Assembly (NCBI RefSeq): GCF_005886875.1
Contig: NZ_PNBY01000089.1
Location: 62,001 to 126,000, forward strand
Source of the DNA: Pseudoalteromonas aurantia
GTDB lineage: Bacteria > Pseudomonadota > Gammaproteobacteria > Enterobacterales > Alteromonadaceae
Direction of reading: 5' to 3'
Length of the DNA stretch: 64,000 nt
In this document: piece by piece, positions 27,025-36,152 of the stretch
How positions within the stretch are numbered: the first letter of the stretch is position 1
How the letters are laid out: each line of letters starts with the position of its first letter
Notes under the pieces: model-generated
What the model was told of the DNA's origin: nothing
The model's input: the letters and a program-made list of their open reading frames with translations, nothing else
The model's database searches: none
Made by a program: the position numbers and the translations under genes

Positions 27025-27324
27025 GCCTTTATAATTCCCCCTCATTTGCTTTATACAGTTACTACAATTAGTGACCAACGCCTTATTATTCGCTGTCAAG
27101 AAAGTGGCCAAGGAATTTCACCCGAGCGCATCGACAAAATAGTTGACCCTTTCTGTAACATTTCCATAGAGTACGGTGCAATTGGCCTTGGCTTAAGCAT
27201 TGCTTATAACATTGTGCATCAACACTTTAAGGGCACTGTAAAATGTTCTAGCGAGCTCAATTAAAGTACCTTAATCGAAGTCACGTTACCTACAGACACC
27301 CTATTACAAAAGCCAGTATCATAA
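27025..27324 (+). pseudogene. Sensor histidine kinase, C-terminal ATPase remnant
   Basis: The frame reads DQRLIIRCQESGQGISPERI, IVDPFCNIS, GLGLSIAYNIVHQHFKG and CSSELN, then TAA (27262-27264), then STLIEVTLPTDTLLQKPVS to a second stop. These are the N, G1 and G2 boxes of an HATPase_c domain and its C-terminal strand. The domain is cut off on the left by a TGA at 27022-27024 and has an in-frame stop, so it is a decayed kinase gene. Confidence 0.75.
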
Positions 27325-27757
27325 GCTGGCTACATCATTTGGTAGAGAATAATTCATACAAAATACTGTGACGGCGGTGCACTTATATGCTATTAAATAA
27401 CCATTAAATGGCGTGTTCAGCGTGCTTATAAAAAGCGCTGTAAATGCTCAATAAAACAGATCATGCAAAGGGTTTGCACAATGAAAAGAATGGCACAGAG
27501 ACGAAGACACATTTGGTTTTTTATGCATTCTCAACAGCATCGTTGCACCACTCATTCCGCGGTTAGTACCAGCACAGATACCAAGCAAGACACCTCAATA
27601 CCAAAATTGGCAAGCTATGTAAGAAAGCATCATACCGATCCCACTAAAACGGCAGACCGCATCACCTCAGGCAAACACGGAAAATTTGCGCTGCAAAATA
27701 CTGTTGTGATGAAATAACATGATCAATAATAGGGCGCATTCACACAGCCCCCCCTAA
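27325..27757. other. Intergenic region, no supported gene
   Basis: A frame from ATG 27481 to 27717 (79 residues, many His, Arg and Thr) has an AAGGG site upstream but no recognisable motif, and its composition looks non-coding. I do not call it a gene. Nothing else is seen. Confidence 0.35.
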
Positions 27758-28225
27758 TTAAGCGCTCGCATGAAAGCGACCACCGCCACCATATTGATAG
27801 CTTTCTAAAGTACTTATCAACGTTTTTGAAAATTGTATTTGCGTGCTCGACGCTCCATTTTGCATCTGGGTTTGCAAGCGCTCTTTTTGCAGTGCGATCA
27901 CGTCAATTTTAGTGCTCTCTGCCGATTGCAGCTGCGCCAAAGACACCTCACCACTTGCCTGATTCAAGCCATTTTTTGTTGCACCATAATTCAGAGACAA
28001 CACCGCATGCTGACCTAAAGACAACGTTCCGTCTTCATACAAAGCGTGTGACGCAGAAGACAACTCTTTCAGTGTCATATTAGAAAAGTCATACTGTTGC
28101 TGGCTTTCCTTTTCCGCTGCTGCCGCCTCAAGCGGTGCACTCTCTTCGCTTTTTTGCACGTCAGGTGCCGCAGGTGATTTAACTTGATATTGAGCATAAT
28201 CATAAGCTTGGTTAGCGATTTTCAT
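27758..28225 (-). CDS. Hypothetical protein, Ala/Gln-rich
   Basis: 155 residues from the ATG at 28223-28225, with AAGGA 8 bases upstream; an in-frame start 14 codons earlier has no site. The N-terminus (MKIANQAYDYAQYQV) lacks a signal peptide. A low-complexity stretch rich in Ala, Glu and Gln (residues 20-45) is followed by a helical segment (FSNMTLKELSSASHALYEDG, LSLGQHAVLSLNY) and a basic/Gln region. A Gly-rich end (YGGGGRFHASA) closes it. I do not recognise the family; it resembles small cytoplasmic or flagella-associated proteins of this group but that is a guess. Confidence 0.65.
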   Translation of the reverse strand: MKIANQAYDYAQYQVKSPAAPDVQKSEESAPLEAAAAEKESQQQYDFSNMTLKELSSASHALYEDGTLSLGQHAVLSLNYGATKNGLNQASGEVSLAQLQSAESTKIDVIALQKERLQTQMQNGASSTQIQFSKTLISTLESYQYGGGGRFHASA

Positions 28226-28302
28226 TTTACATATCCTTTGCAAAGCATCTGCATTAAATACAAGCAAAACGCATACCGGAATAATAATTCAATAAAACAA
28301 TA

Positions 28303-28825
28303 GATTCTGACCTGCGTCAGAAAGACAAGATTCATATGCCCGTACTCGTTGGCAAAGCTTCATGCCGCGCACATGGCAAGTTTCACGCTATCGTCTCCCT
28401 GAACTTGATTCAGGGTCCATATAAAATCCACTACAGCGTAAATAATTCATCCTTGGAGCTGGGTTACATCAATCATTACCTGCATGGATTAAGCTAAACG
28501 GAGCAAGCAAACACTTTAAAACCATGGATTCTGAGCTATGTCAGAAAGACGAATTTTTGTGGGGGCCCAATCGTTGGCAAAGCTTCATGCCACGCACATA
28601 CACAACGCGACCCCCTTTCGTCTTCCTGAACTTGATTCAAGGTCCATGAAAATACTCCAAGTCCTCGTCTCCTTCAACTTAATTCAGGATCCATAAAACA
28701 GCCACTACAGCGAAAATAATTCATCTATGGAGCTGGGTTACATCGGTCATCCATGACCTCACTTCTTCGCGCTGCACGGTCACTCATCACCTAAACTTCG
28801 TTGGCGGGGCTTTATGCCGCGCTTA
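28303..28825. repeat. Imperfect tandem repeat block (two copies plus a partial third)
   Basis: A unit starting GATTCTGA..TGTCAGAAAGAC occurs at 28303 and 28527. Its inner segment CGTTGGCAAAGCTTCATGCC occurs at 28347, 28572 and, diverged, at 28799. Both copies carry an inverted-repeat segment of the TGAACTTGATTCAGG type and a shared segment GGAGCTGGGTTACATC (28456 and 28729). Unit length is about 225-275 bases. The same TTCCTGA...TCAGG type sequence recurs near 34.9 kb. Confidence 0.7.
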
Positions 28826-29235
28826 GTACAACGGTATTTGATGTTGACCCACAAAAACACGCTCACATAGATACATGGGCCAGTATGCTGTCTATTTATG
28901 CTTTTCGTGCGCTGATCACTGACTATATCATCGAAATTAAAAATCCGAGCGGCCCTAACGGAGAGCTTAATTTTGAAAAGCTTAAAAATGCGCAGCCGGC
29001 TGTTTTGAACACTTTGCAAACAATCAATACTCAACTCGCTGAGCGTGACTTTTTAATCACCGAGCAGTTTTCTTTAGCCGATGCCATCATTTTACCCATA
29101 CTTGGTTATCATATGCAGTTGCCAGGTGATCTCAACTTACTCGCTGAATTTCCAAATTTGGTAAAATACTATCAACGCCTTAGCGCTTTGCCATTTTGTA
29201 AAGGGGTTTTACACACAGCCAAACCCTTAAATTGA
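28801..29235 (+). pseudogene. Glutathione S-transferase, C-terminal domain only
   Basis: The 144-residue frame contains the all-helical GST C-terminal domain (AHIDTWASMLSIYAFRAL, LAERDFLITEQFSLADAIILPIL, FPNLVKYYQRLSALPFCKGVL). The N-terminal thioredoxin-like domain that binds glutathione is missing. The TTG start and first codons lie in the third, partial copy of the repeat block, so the gene was apparently truncated at the repeat. Catalysis is not expected. Confidence 0.75.
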
Positions 29236-29251
29236 CTGGTATAGACCCTGC

Positions 29252-29290
29252 CGTATTTTTACCGCTTATCAACAAAGTGGTAAAAATACG
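29252..29290. terminator. Perfect 12-base inverted repeat overlapping the AraC gene end
   Basis: CGTATTTTTACC at 29252-29263 pairs with GGTAAAAATACG at 29279-29290. It sits between the GST fragment and the AraC-type gene, which converge. The right arm lies inside the last codons of the AraC gene (stop at 29269-29271). A/T-rich stem arms would give U-runs in both directions. Confidence 0.65.
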
Positions 29291-30147
29291 TCTGTGCGTA
29301 AATCACATTCATCTACTTCGTGGATCAGGTTTAAGTATTGAAAAAAGCAGGGGTGAGCAGCTGGTTGCTCATCACTCTGCACAAGCCAATGCTGATAAAA
29401 CAGATAAATAGTTTGCTCAAGCGTATTATGGCTACCATGATGTGTTACCTTGGCACACCGCATAGCGGGGATCTCTGCATTGAGCACACCAAAGTCATTA
29501 CTCGGTATGGGTGTTTTGACTGACCCCGCTATTTTAAACCTAAACTCACTCGCTGGCATCGTACTCGGATCTCCATTAGGTAGACCAAATGTAAGGCTTG
29601 AACGGATCGGCGACAACCCGCTTGATTTACGCCAATTCACAAATTCCCCTGCTGTTTCATACACCCGTTCAGGCGCACCTCGGTGTTCAAGCACTGCAAC
29701 CTGAGTTTTAGGAAATGTCACAATGTCTTCGTTGAGTGTGTTTTCTATTTGCTTATGTGCTGTCTGTTCAAGTACACGATGCCATGTTGGCCATTGAGGT
29801 TGCTTTCTAAATTCGGACGGAGTTTGACTAAATGTACGTTTAAACGCGCGGGAAAATACTTCAGCACTATCAAAGCCCGCCTTAAGGGCGATGTCTATAA
29901 TTTTAATATCGGTTTCAAAAGCAAGCTCAAATGATGCACGCTTCAATCTGGCCAGCAGTATGTATTTACTTACGGTAATATTAGTACTAGCAACAAACAC
30001 GCGATGAAAGTGATATTTCGACAAGGCAGCAACTTCACTTAAGTGTTTCACATCCATCGGCTCATCAAGATTATGGTCTATATAATCGCATACACGCCTA
30101 ATGCTGCGATGAAGCGGTAAAATATGGTTCATGATTGCATTGCTCAT
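29269..30147 (-). CDS. AraC-family regulator with GyrI-like effector domain
   Basis: 292 residues. The N-terminal two helix-turn-helix motifs are clear (VKHLSEVAALSKYHFHRVFVASTNITVSKYI and IIDIALKAGFDSAEVFSRAFKRTFSQTPSEFRK), followed by a GyrI/Rob-type ligand domain from about residue 130 (PKTQVAVLEHRG, PAMRCAKVTHHGSHNTLEQTIYLFYQHWL). Such proteins sense small hydrophobic or cationic compounds. No obvious target gene next to it. The ATG at 30145-30147 lies at the end of the frame; an alternative ATG 5 codons in is possible. Confidence 0.9.
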   Translation of the reverse strand: MSNAIMNHILPLHRSIRRVCDYIDHNLDEPMDVKHLSEVAALSKYHFHRVFVASTNITVSKYILLARLKRASFELAFETDIKIIDIALKAGFDSAEVFSRAFKRTFSQTPSEFRKQPQWPTWHRVLEQTAHKQIENTLNEDIVTFPKTQVAVLEHRGAPERVYETAGEFVNWRKSSGLSPIRSSLTFGLPNGDPSTMPASEFRFKIAGSVKTPIPSNDFGVLNAEIPAMRCAKVTHHGSHNTLEQTIYLFYQHWLVQSDEQPAAHPCFFQYLNLIHEVDECDLRTDVFLPLC

Positions 30148-30308
30148 TCTAAGAAACTGGCTTAGGGCAGTATCGCAAACTGCGTATTAAAAATGCTTGA
30201 TTGAAAGTGCGGTTTATTATTTACATCACTCCAGTAAAATACCTAGGTACAAAGGCTTTGTTTAAAAAATCAGGGCTATTCATATTGAGTTGTTTAGCCG
30301 TCAAATAA

Positions 30309-30343
30309 AAAAATGGCTATTGAGAGCGACTCCAATAGCCATT
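30309..30343 (-). terminator. Rho-independent terminator
   Basis: A stem AATGGCTATTG / CAATAGCCATT around a 10-base loop, with A-runs on the left (T-run on the minus strand). It lies downstream of the leftward small secreted-protein gene at 30400. Confidence 0.75.
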
Positions 30344-30399
30344 ATACTTTTACTTAATTGATCGAACTTAGTAACGCTTATTTTATAAATGATGCAGCC

Positions 30400-30759
30400 C
30401 TAGCCACCACATTTATTAAATTCTTCACTCACTTTTTCATATACTGTACAAAAGTCATCACTGCCATTTGACGCGGTAATTTTACCGCCATCAAAAATCG
30501 CATTAATCACCTTCATTTTAGTTACTGTTAAGCGCTTATTCTTGCACGACTTAACCGCCATTGCGCCGCACTCTGCCGCCGTGCTAGCCTCTTTAAATTT
30601 AGAACAACTTTGTTTACCTTTGCACTTTTTATAACTAATTTTTTCTTTCCCAGGGCAAGACGTCCTGGTGTACTGAATTTCACAAGTACCAGCAATAGCA
30701 ACTTCCATGAGAAAGTAGGCAAAAAATGCCACAAATAAACTAGCAATTTTCAATTTCAT
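30400..30759 (-). CDS. Small secreted cysteine-rich protein
   Basis: 119 residues. A signal peptide (KIASLFVAFFAYFLMEVAIAG) precedes a mature part with eight Cys (TCEIQ, SCPG, KCKG, SCSK, ECGA, SCKN, FCTV, KCGG), suggesting four disulfides. No known domain is recognised. GAGGAGC-like ribosome site before the ATG. The regular Cys spacing and small size suit an extracellular or periplasmic binding protein or toxin-like protein, but I cannot assign a role. Confidence 0.75.
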   Translation of the reverse strand: MKLKIASLFVAFFAYFLMEVAIAGTCEIQYTRTSCPGKEKISYKKCKGKQSCSKFKEASTAAECGAMAVKSCKNKRLTVTKMKVINAIFDGGKITASNGSDDFCTVYEKVSEEFNKCGG

Positions 30760-30816
30760 ATAATGCTCCTCTCAAGCAAATTAGACGATTTAGTAGAGTA
30801 ACTAAATTCTTAGTCA

Positions 30817-32820
30817 CTAGGTTTTAAACTTAGTTAATAACTCACGCTGGGTTTCGGCCATTTGTGCAAGTTTTTGACTCGCCTGTTGGTTTTCCTTGGC
30901 TTGACTGGTAGTCATGTCGGTAATATCACAAATGCTATATACACTATCTAGCTGCGTTTGCGCGGCCACTGTTTGCTGTTCAGATGCAGCGGCTATTTGT
31001 TGGCTCATATCACGAATAGTCTGAATGCTTTCCACAATAGAATGCAGCATATTTTTCACACTGTTAATACCATCAACGCACTCTCTTGACGCTTGTTGCG
31101 AGCTAGTCATACTGTCAACGGCTTGCTGTGCACCACTGACTAGATGCTCGATGGCTGATTGAATCTCTTGCGTAGACTCTTGCGTACGGCTTGCTAATGA
31201 ACGTACTTCATCAGCTACCACAGCAAAACCTCTGCCCTGCTCTCCTGCGCGCGCGGCTTCAATCGCAGCATTCAAAGCTAATAAGTTAGTTTGTTCTGCA
31301 ATGCCTTTAATTTCAGCCAGCACCGAGCTAATACTGACCGTGTCATTATTCAATTGTTGAATAACATTTGCAGACCCTTCTATGGTTTTACCCAGTTCAG
31401 AAATGCTATCTACATTTTTAAGTAACACTAATTCACCTTGCTCGGCTTCAGTACTGGCTTTCTCAACTTCTTCAAGCGTACTATGAATACTCGATGCCAC
31501 CGATGCCACTGTTTCGGTCATCTCTGTAATAGACGTACTCATTGCCTGCATTTGTGAGCTTTGTTCGTTAGCGCTGTTAAAACTTTGGTCGGCAATCACA
31601 CTGGTTTGCTCTGCTGTACTGGCAAGCAGTTGAGAGTTGTCAGATATTTCATTCAAGGTGTGACGTAAACTATTCACAAGCTGCTGCATACTATCGGCCA
31701 TATCGCCCAGCTCATCTTCTTGTACTTTTACAAACTGAACTGTCATATCGCCTGTAGCGGCACTTTGAATTTGTTCAACCGCTTTTGCCAGCGGCACCTT
31801 AATTGAATTCGTCACAAAATAGGACACGAGTAATGACAAAACAATAATAAGCCCAGCAAGCGTAGAAATAATTAACTGATTGTGACTAACTGACTCTTCT
31901 GCACCCGCTTGTACTGTTTCAGTATAAATAATTATTTTATCATTGAGTTCATTAATGAGTTTACGTGTATCACCCGCGTATTGCCCTGCTTTTTCAAACT
32001 CTTTTTTTACTTTCGTTAAGTGCTTTAGTACCGTGACCTTCGACGCAATGGCGCTGTCATTACCGATCAATGCAGACTTGAAACTGGCTAGGTTTTGGCT
32101 CATTGCAACTAATTCGTCGCTACCTTGTAATTCAGTGGCCCCTTTAATTTTATTGAAGAGCGTTGCAATTTCACTCGCCGAGCCATTCAATTCAGACTGC
32201 ACACTCAGCACTTCAAACACAATGGCTGAACGCAGCGCTGCGTTTGCGGCATCAACAGATGTTTCAATAAGTGAAACAAACTCAGCCAGATCATTTATAA
32301 CATCATCTTGCTCTGCCATGGCTTCCAAGTCGTAGGCGTAACTCAAGCTTTCATCACCCATATCGCCAAACTCACGCGCTAATTCACTGGTTTTTTCAAT
32401 TTGCTGTAATGTGGCCAAATAGTCTCTGACACTTGGCAACGCAATTTCATACAGTGCAGCGTTCGTTTTTTCAACCTCAACAAATAATGCAGATAATTCG
32501 GGTAGGTTTTCCAACTGGGATCCTAGCGCCCTCAAACTACTTTGGTTCTCATTGTACCGAGTATCAAAATCTGCTTTAATCGCAGTCGCCTGACTTCGGC
32601 GCTCAGTACCCAATAATAATATTAAGTTCAACTCAGTCGCGAGCACACTTTCAGATAAAGCCGCGCCTTCTATTAAGGTTGGTACACTCTCAGTCGAGAC
32701 TTGCTGTATTCCTTTACCAATATTCATAATACCAAAAATAGAAACAGCGAATAGTATTATGGATAAGAACAATACAACCGCGAAGCCACCAAAAATTCTC
32801 CACGTAACAGTTAGGTTCAT
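30817..32820 (-). CDS. Methyl-accepting chemotaxis protein
   Basis: 667 residues. Membrane helix about 10-32, long periplasmic helical sensor domain (about 35-315), second helix ([20 protein letters not shown]), HAMP ([22 protein letters not shown]), then the signalling domain with the hairpin tip [44 protein letters not shown], which contacts CheA and CheW. The C-terminus lacks the NWETF-type CheR-docking pentapeptide. The signal sensed is unknown. Confidence 0.94.
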   Translation of the reverse strand: MNLTVTWRIFGGFAVVLFLSIILFAVSIFGIMNIGKGIQQVSTESVPTLIEGAALSESVLATELNLILLLGTERRSQATAIKADFDTRYNENQSSLRALGSQLENLPELSALFVEVEKTNAALYEIALPSVRDYLATLQQIEKTSELAREFGDMGDESLSYAYDLEAMAEQDDVINDLAEFVSLIETSVDAANAALRSAIVFEVLSVQSELNGSASEIATLFNKIKGATELQGSDELVAMSQNLASFKSALIGNDSAIASKVTVLKHLTKVKKEFEKAGQYAGDTRKLINELNDKIIIYTETVQAGAEESVSHNQLIISTLAGLIIVLSLLVSYFVTNSIKVPLAKAVEQIQSAATGDMTVQFVKVQEDELGDMADSMQQLVNSLRHTLNEISDNSQLLASTAEQTSVIADQSFNSANEQSSQMQAMSTSITEMTETVASVASSIHSTLEEVEKASTEAEQGELVLLKNVDSISELGKTIEGSANVIQQLNNDTVSISSVLAEIKGIAEQTNLLALNAAIEAARAGEQGRGFAVVADEVRSLASRTQESTQEIQSAIEHLVSGAQQAVDSMTSSQQASRECVDGINSVKNMLHSIVESIQTIRDMSQQIAAASEQQTVAAQTQLDSVYSICDITDMTTSQAKENQQASQKLAQMAETQRELLTKFKT

Positions 32821-33078
32821 ATGATAAATTGTATAAATTGGTAATAATTAATTAATAGCAAAGATGCAATACTTTGCGAATAATATTCATAAAAACATAC
32901 CATTTGATGAATTAAAAAAAGGAATAAACAGAAAAAACCATTAATTAACATATTGTGGCTTTTACCAAGCAAGGTGAAGTAATATAGGCCTGGCTGGCTA
33001 TATATCGAGCTTAACGCTGAGACTTGTTGAGGTGTATCGTGTGGGTTGGCATAAAGCTATTAGCCACAGCTTAAAAAT
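32821..33078. other. Intergenic region, nothing recognised
   Basis: 258 AT-rich bases upstream of the chemoreceptor gene; should contain its promoter. No other feature is seen. Confidence 0.35.
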
Positions 33079-33386
33079 TTAGGTCACAGCCATAAAATCG
33101 GGGAGGCCTTCAACCTGCGTTTGCCATGCCAGCATATTTGGATAGTCTTTAGCAACATCAGTGGCACTTTCAGCCAACTTAATGTATCTCTGGTGCGAAT
33201 ACTCATGGTGGGGTTACGTAGCTTTAAAAGTTTACGTTTAGTGAAATGCCCTTTTTGAATTGCATCTTTCGTGATGGGATGTGCATTAAACAATGCGTCA
33301 AAGCTACCGTCGTGCATAGCGACGTGTAGCCCATGTGTTAAGTGCTTTCCCAATCGCTGGATACTTTTTTGTACAAAGAAACACAA
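33079..33386 (-). pseudogene. Chimeric remnant: substrate-binding-protein tail joined to a second gene fragment
   Basis: On the minus strand 33386-33200 encodes LGKHLTHGLHVAMHDGSFDALFNAHP and KRKLLKLRNPTMS, like the end of SBP_bac_3-type periplasmic binding proteins. From about 33195 to the TAA at 33079-33081 a different frame reads HQRYIKLAESATDVAKDYPN and MLAWQTQVEGLPDFMAVT, which looks like the last helix of a glutathione-S-transferase-like protein. Neither part is complete. The join suggests a deletion between two decayed genes. Confidence 0.55.
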
Positions 33387-33493
33387 TAATATTTATAAGC
33401 TTGTTTGTTCTTTGGTTCAAGCGGCTCACTTTATTGCGGAAAATGTGTGCTCAATAATAAATGTACGATGCTTTCATGACGTTCATATGTTTG

Positions 33494-34366
33494 TTATTTC
33501 TCAGCGCTTATCAAAAGCGTATCAAATTGTGCCTGAATAGCTGCTTGCGCCAATTTCACACTCATGGGCACCGTCCCTTGATATGGGTGAACTGTAAAAA
33601 CTGTGGCTGGGGCAAGCGATTGGTCTGTAAATACAGGCGCTAAATTAGGGTACTGCGCCAAAAGCACATTTGGGACCAACCCAATGCCAAACCCCGCAGA
33701 AATTAAAGACGCCGTTTGAGAAATCGTATCTGTGATATGAGTTGCGTCAAAACTTAACCGTTGCGATTCGGCTCCGTTACGCATTAGCGTATGTTTAATA
33801 TGGGTCCCTTGCCAGTGATTAGCAATATACGCGACGGAATCTATATCCACATCACTCCCCGTGGCTTTGCATAATACATCTGTCAATGAACCAAGCCGGC
33901 GTTGTTTATAATGGCTGTCTTTGCTGTCACCAACTCGAATAGCTAAATCAATATCATGATGCATCAGAGCGAGTTGATTATCTTGGCATATCAAACAAAG
34001 CTGTACATTAGGGCAATGTAAAAAAGCATCTTTTAAAGCAGGAACAACCAATGTATCCATTAATGCGTGTGGCGCTGTTACCGTTAACTTGCCCGCAGGT
34101 TCTGCTTGCTGCGCCATGATCTCCTCCCACGCTTGTTCAGAAACTTGATGCATTTTCACACAATGGGCATAAAAGCGTTCGCCCGATGGCGTTAACGACT
34201 GACGACGCGTCGTACGTTTTAATAGTGTGGTTGCCAATTCGCTTTCAAGTTGTTTTAAATGCAGACTCAAAACGGATTTTGACAGTGCCATTTTCTCAGC
34301 CGCTTTGGTGATTGATCCCGCCTCTACAATGTGCATAAATACAGTCATATGCCGTAATTTTTTCAT
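33494..34366 (-). CDS. LysR-family transcriptional regulator
   Basis: 290 residues with the standard layout: winged helix (ITKAAEKMALSKSVLSLHLKQLESELATTLLKRTTRRQSLTPSG) and substrate-binding domain. Divergent from the SnoaL-like gene at 34468, which it probably controls. It belongs to the group of LysR proteins with short recognition domains that often act on oxidoreductase or efflux genes. Confidence 0.93.
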   Translation of the reverse strand: MKKLRHMTVFMHIVEAGSITKAAEKMALSKSVLSLHLKQLESELATTLLKRTTRRQSLTPSGERFYAHCVKMHQVSEQAWEEIMAQQAEPAGKLTVTAPHALMDTLVVPALKDAFLHCPNVQLCLICQDNQLALMHHDIDLAIRVGDSKDSHYKQRRLGSLTDVLCKATGSDVDIDSVAYIANHWQGTHIKHTLMRNGAESQRLSFDATHITDTISQTASLISAGFGIGLVPNVLLAQYPNLAPVFTDQSLAPATVFTVHPYQGTVPMSVKLAQAAIQAQFDTLLISAEK

Positions 34367-34467
34367 ATTGTTCTACCTAGCTAAACAGTCTGTTCTATTA
34401 ACTTTGTTTTTCTTATCAAAGCATAACGCTAAACTTTGCAGCAAGTAAACAATCGAGATAGAAGAGT

Positions 34468-34842
34468 ATGGCACCACAAACTGTATTTGAAGCATGTAAA
34501 GCGGGCATTTTACAATGGCAAACCGCATTCAATAACCAAGATGCGCAGGGATGTGCTGCGCAATACCACAAAGACTGTACGATGGTTGCCAAACCATTTG
34601 GCACATTCAAAGGCACAGAGCAAATACAGGCGCTATGGCAAAAAATTATCGACCAAGGGTTTAATAATGTGCAGTACAGTGACGTTATTTGGCACCCAGA
34701 AGGAAACGATGGATTTTTACTCACCTCTCGCTGGCAAATGAACAAAGCCTTTGGTGTTGTGCACAAAGAGCACTGGCAAGTGCAAACTGATGGTAAAGCC
34801 TTATTAGTGTATGACGAGTTTGAAGTGCAAGGAGAACGTTAA
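34468..34842 (+). CDS. SnoaL/NTF2-like protein (DUF4440 type)
   Basis: 124 residues, a cone-shaped alpha+beta fold of the NTF2 superfamily: VFEACKAGILQWQTAFNNQDAQGCAAQYHKDCTMVAKPFGTFKGTEQIQALWQKII and the strand DGFLLTSRWQMNKA. It could be a ketosteroid-isomerase-like enzyme or a small-molecule binding protein; catalytic residues cannot be assigned. GAAGAG upstream of the ATG. Divergent from a LysR regulator, typical of a small inducible gene. Confidence 0.82.
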   Translation: MAPQTVFEACKAGILQWQTAFNNQDAQGCAAQYHKDCTMVAKPFGTFKGTEQIQALWQKIIDQGFNNVQYSDVIWHPEGNDGFLLTSRWQMNKAFGVVHKEHWQVQTDGKALLVYDEFEVQGER

Positions 34843-34879
34843 GGCATCATTGGCAAGCAGCGCTCATTCATTGATATGG

Positions 34880-34975
34880 GCAGCATGGACCCTGAAATGA
34901 ATTCAGGGAGACAAAATAAGCGAAGACGTCAATATACCCCGTCGTCTTCCTGACGCAGGTCAGGATCCTCAAATA
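34880..34975. repeat. Dispersed repeat related to the block at 28.3-28.8 kb
   Basis: ATGGACCCTGAAATGAATTC (from 34886, with AGGGAGAC after it) is the reverse complement type of the segment seen at 28399-28423, and GTCTTCCTGACGCAGGTCAG (from 34946) is another copy in the forward orientation. They lie between the SnoaL gene and the LodB-type gene, in a gap of about 150 bases. Confidence 0.6.
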
Positions 34976-34989
34976 AAAAACGCACAGCG

Positions 34990-36105
34990 TTAGTAAACCA
35001 AAGCACATTCATTTGACACATTTATGCTCTGCTTACTTTGCCAAAATGGTTCACTGCTCCAACGTTGCTCCCCATTGTAACGTTCAACCAATTCATTTAA
35101 GTAGGTATTATAAATCGAGGTCATTTGCTCAGAGTAATCATCCAGCCCTTGGCTTTTCCCTGAAAAGTATTGCGCTATTGCCTCTCCTGCTTTATCTGCC
35201 ATATACATGGCGGTTGTCATTCCATGTGATGACAATGGATCAAATGACATCGCTGCGTCGCCAAGCATTAGCCAATTGCGACCTGTTAGCTGGCTACAAA
35301 TATGACTGCTCGCATTAACTTTGCGGACTGGAACGTGAATATTTTTTTTAATAAACTGTTTAAAGTAAATAGATTTTTCGCTGACTTCGTACCAATTCTC
35401 AAATGCGCTATAACGCTCAAAATCTGGTGAAGTTTGATTGCTAAAAATAGCCAGCATGGTGCTTTTTTCACTTACCTGCGAAACCAATGACCAGCAGTGC
35501 TGCTGCGCCTCTACAAGCACAGGATGCTGTAATTGGGCTATTTTTACACTTGGCACATTCACCACAAAGGCCATTAATTTATCAAAGTAATGACGAGGAA
35601 TGTTCAGTGCCCGGGGTAAATATCCTTGTCGGCCGCTGGCATCTGCAACAAAACGCGCTGACACTTGAACAGCCTCACCCATGTGATTTTTACTACTAAT
35701 CTGCCAGTACGCGCGCTGCTGTTCAAGTCCCGAGACTTTACCAAACATCACCACGGCTTCTGGTAAATCCTCTACTAGCTGAGATATTAAATACGATTTA
35801 TCGACTTTCCAACCCGGCTTTTGCTGCAATGCACGCTCAACATCAGGCTGTTTCAGCACTACAGACCCCCATGATGAATAAGTGCCAGAACATGGAAAGT
35901 GCGCGCTATGGTGTAAATACGGATGCAAGCCTAACCGTGCCAGCAAAGGATTAATTGATGCAGGCAAACTTTCTGCAAAGCTGGTTTTGATTGGTTTATC
36001 ATCATGGAAAACGGCCACGTGCAACCCCATGCTCGCTAATTTACGTGCCAATAATACACCACTTATTCCCATGCCAATTAGGGCACAATCAAATGTTTTT
36101 ATCAT
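34990..36105 (-). CDS. LodB/GoxB-type FAD-dependent protein needed for quinone cofactor formation
   Basis: 372 residues. FAD site CALIGMGISGVLLARKL at the N-terminus, VADASGRQGYLP as the middle motif, and NWLMLGDAAMSFDPLSSHGMTTAMYMADKAGEAI as the GD motif, similar to tryptophan-halogenase-like flavoproteins. In known lod/gox operons this flavoprotein carries out the post-translational maturation of the oxidase cysteine tryptophylquinone. The ATG at 36103-36105 is chosen because a TTG at 36144 lacks a site. It follows the oxidase gene by 47 bases in the same direction, consistent with an operon. Confidence 0.88.
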   Translation of the reverse strand: MIKTFDCALIGMGISGVLLARKLASMGLHVAVFHDDKPIKTSFAESLPASINPLLARLGLHPYLHHSAHFPCSGTYSSWGSVVLKQPDVERALQQKPGWKVDKSYLISQLVEDLPEAVVMFGKVSGLEQQRAYWQISSKNHMGEAVQVSARFVADASGRQGYLPRALNIPRHYFDKLMAFVVNVPSVKIAQLQHPVLVEAQQHCWSLVSQVSEKSTMLAIFSNQTSPDFERYSAFENWYEVSEKSIYFKQFIKKNIHVPVRKVNASSHICSQLTGRNWLMLGDAAMSFDPLSSHGMTTAMYMADKAGEAIAQYFSGKSQGLDDYSEQMTSIYNTYLNELVERYNGEQRWSSEPFWQSKQSINVSNECALVY

Positions 36106-36123
36106 ACAGTCTCTCACCAAGCA

Positions 36124-36143
36124 TGGCGCTCTTTCGAGCGCCA
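36124..36143 (-). other. Intercistronic hairpin between oxidase and flavoprotein genes
   Basis: TGGCGCTC at 36124-36131 pairs with GAGCGCCA at 36136-36143 around TTTC. It is a perfect 8-base GC-rich stem in the 47-base gap after the oxidase stop. It may set transcript stability or partial termination, keeping the flavoprotein less abundant than the oxidase. Function inferred. Confidence 0.55.
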
Positions 36144-36152
36144 ACCTGCATT

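Noticed and set aside
27463..27717. Open frame of 84 residues rich in His, Arg and Thr
   Set aside because: No family motif, composition not like a protein, and the reading frame shows no conserved pattern. A weak ribosome site at 27470 is not enough.
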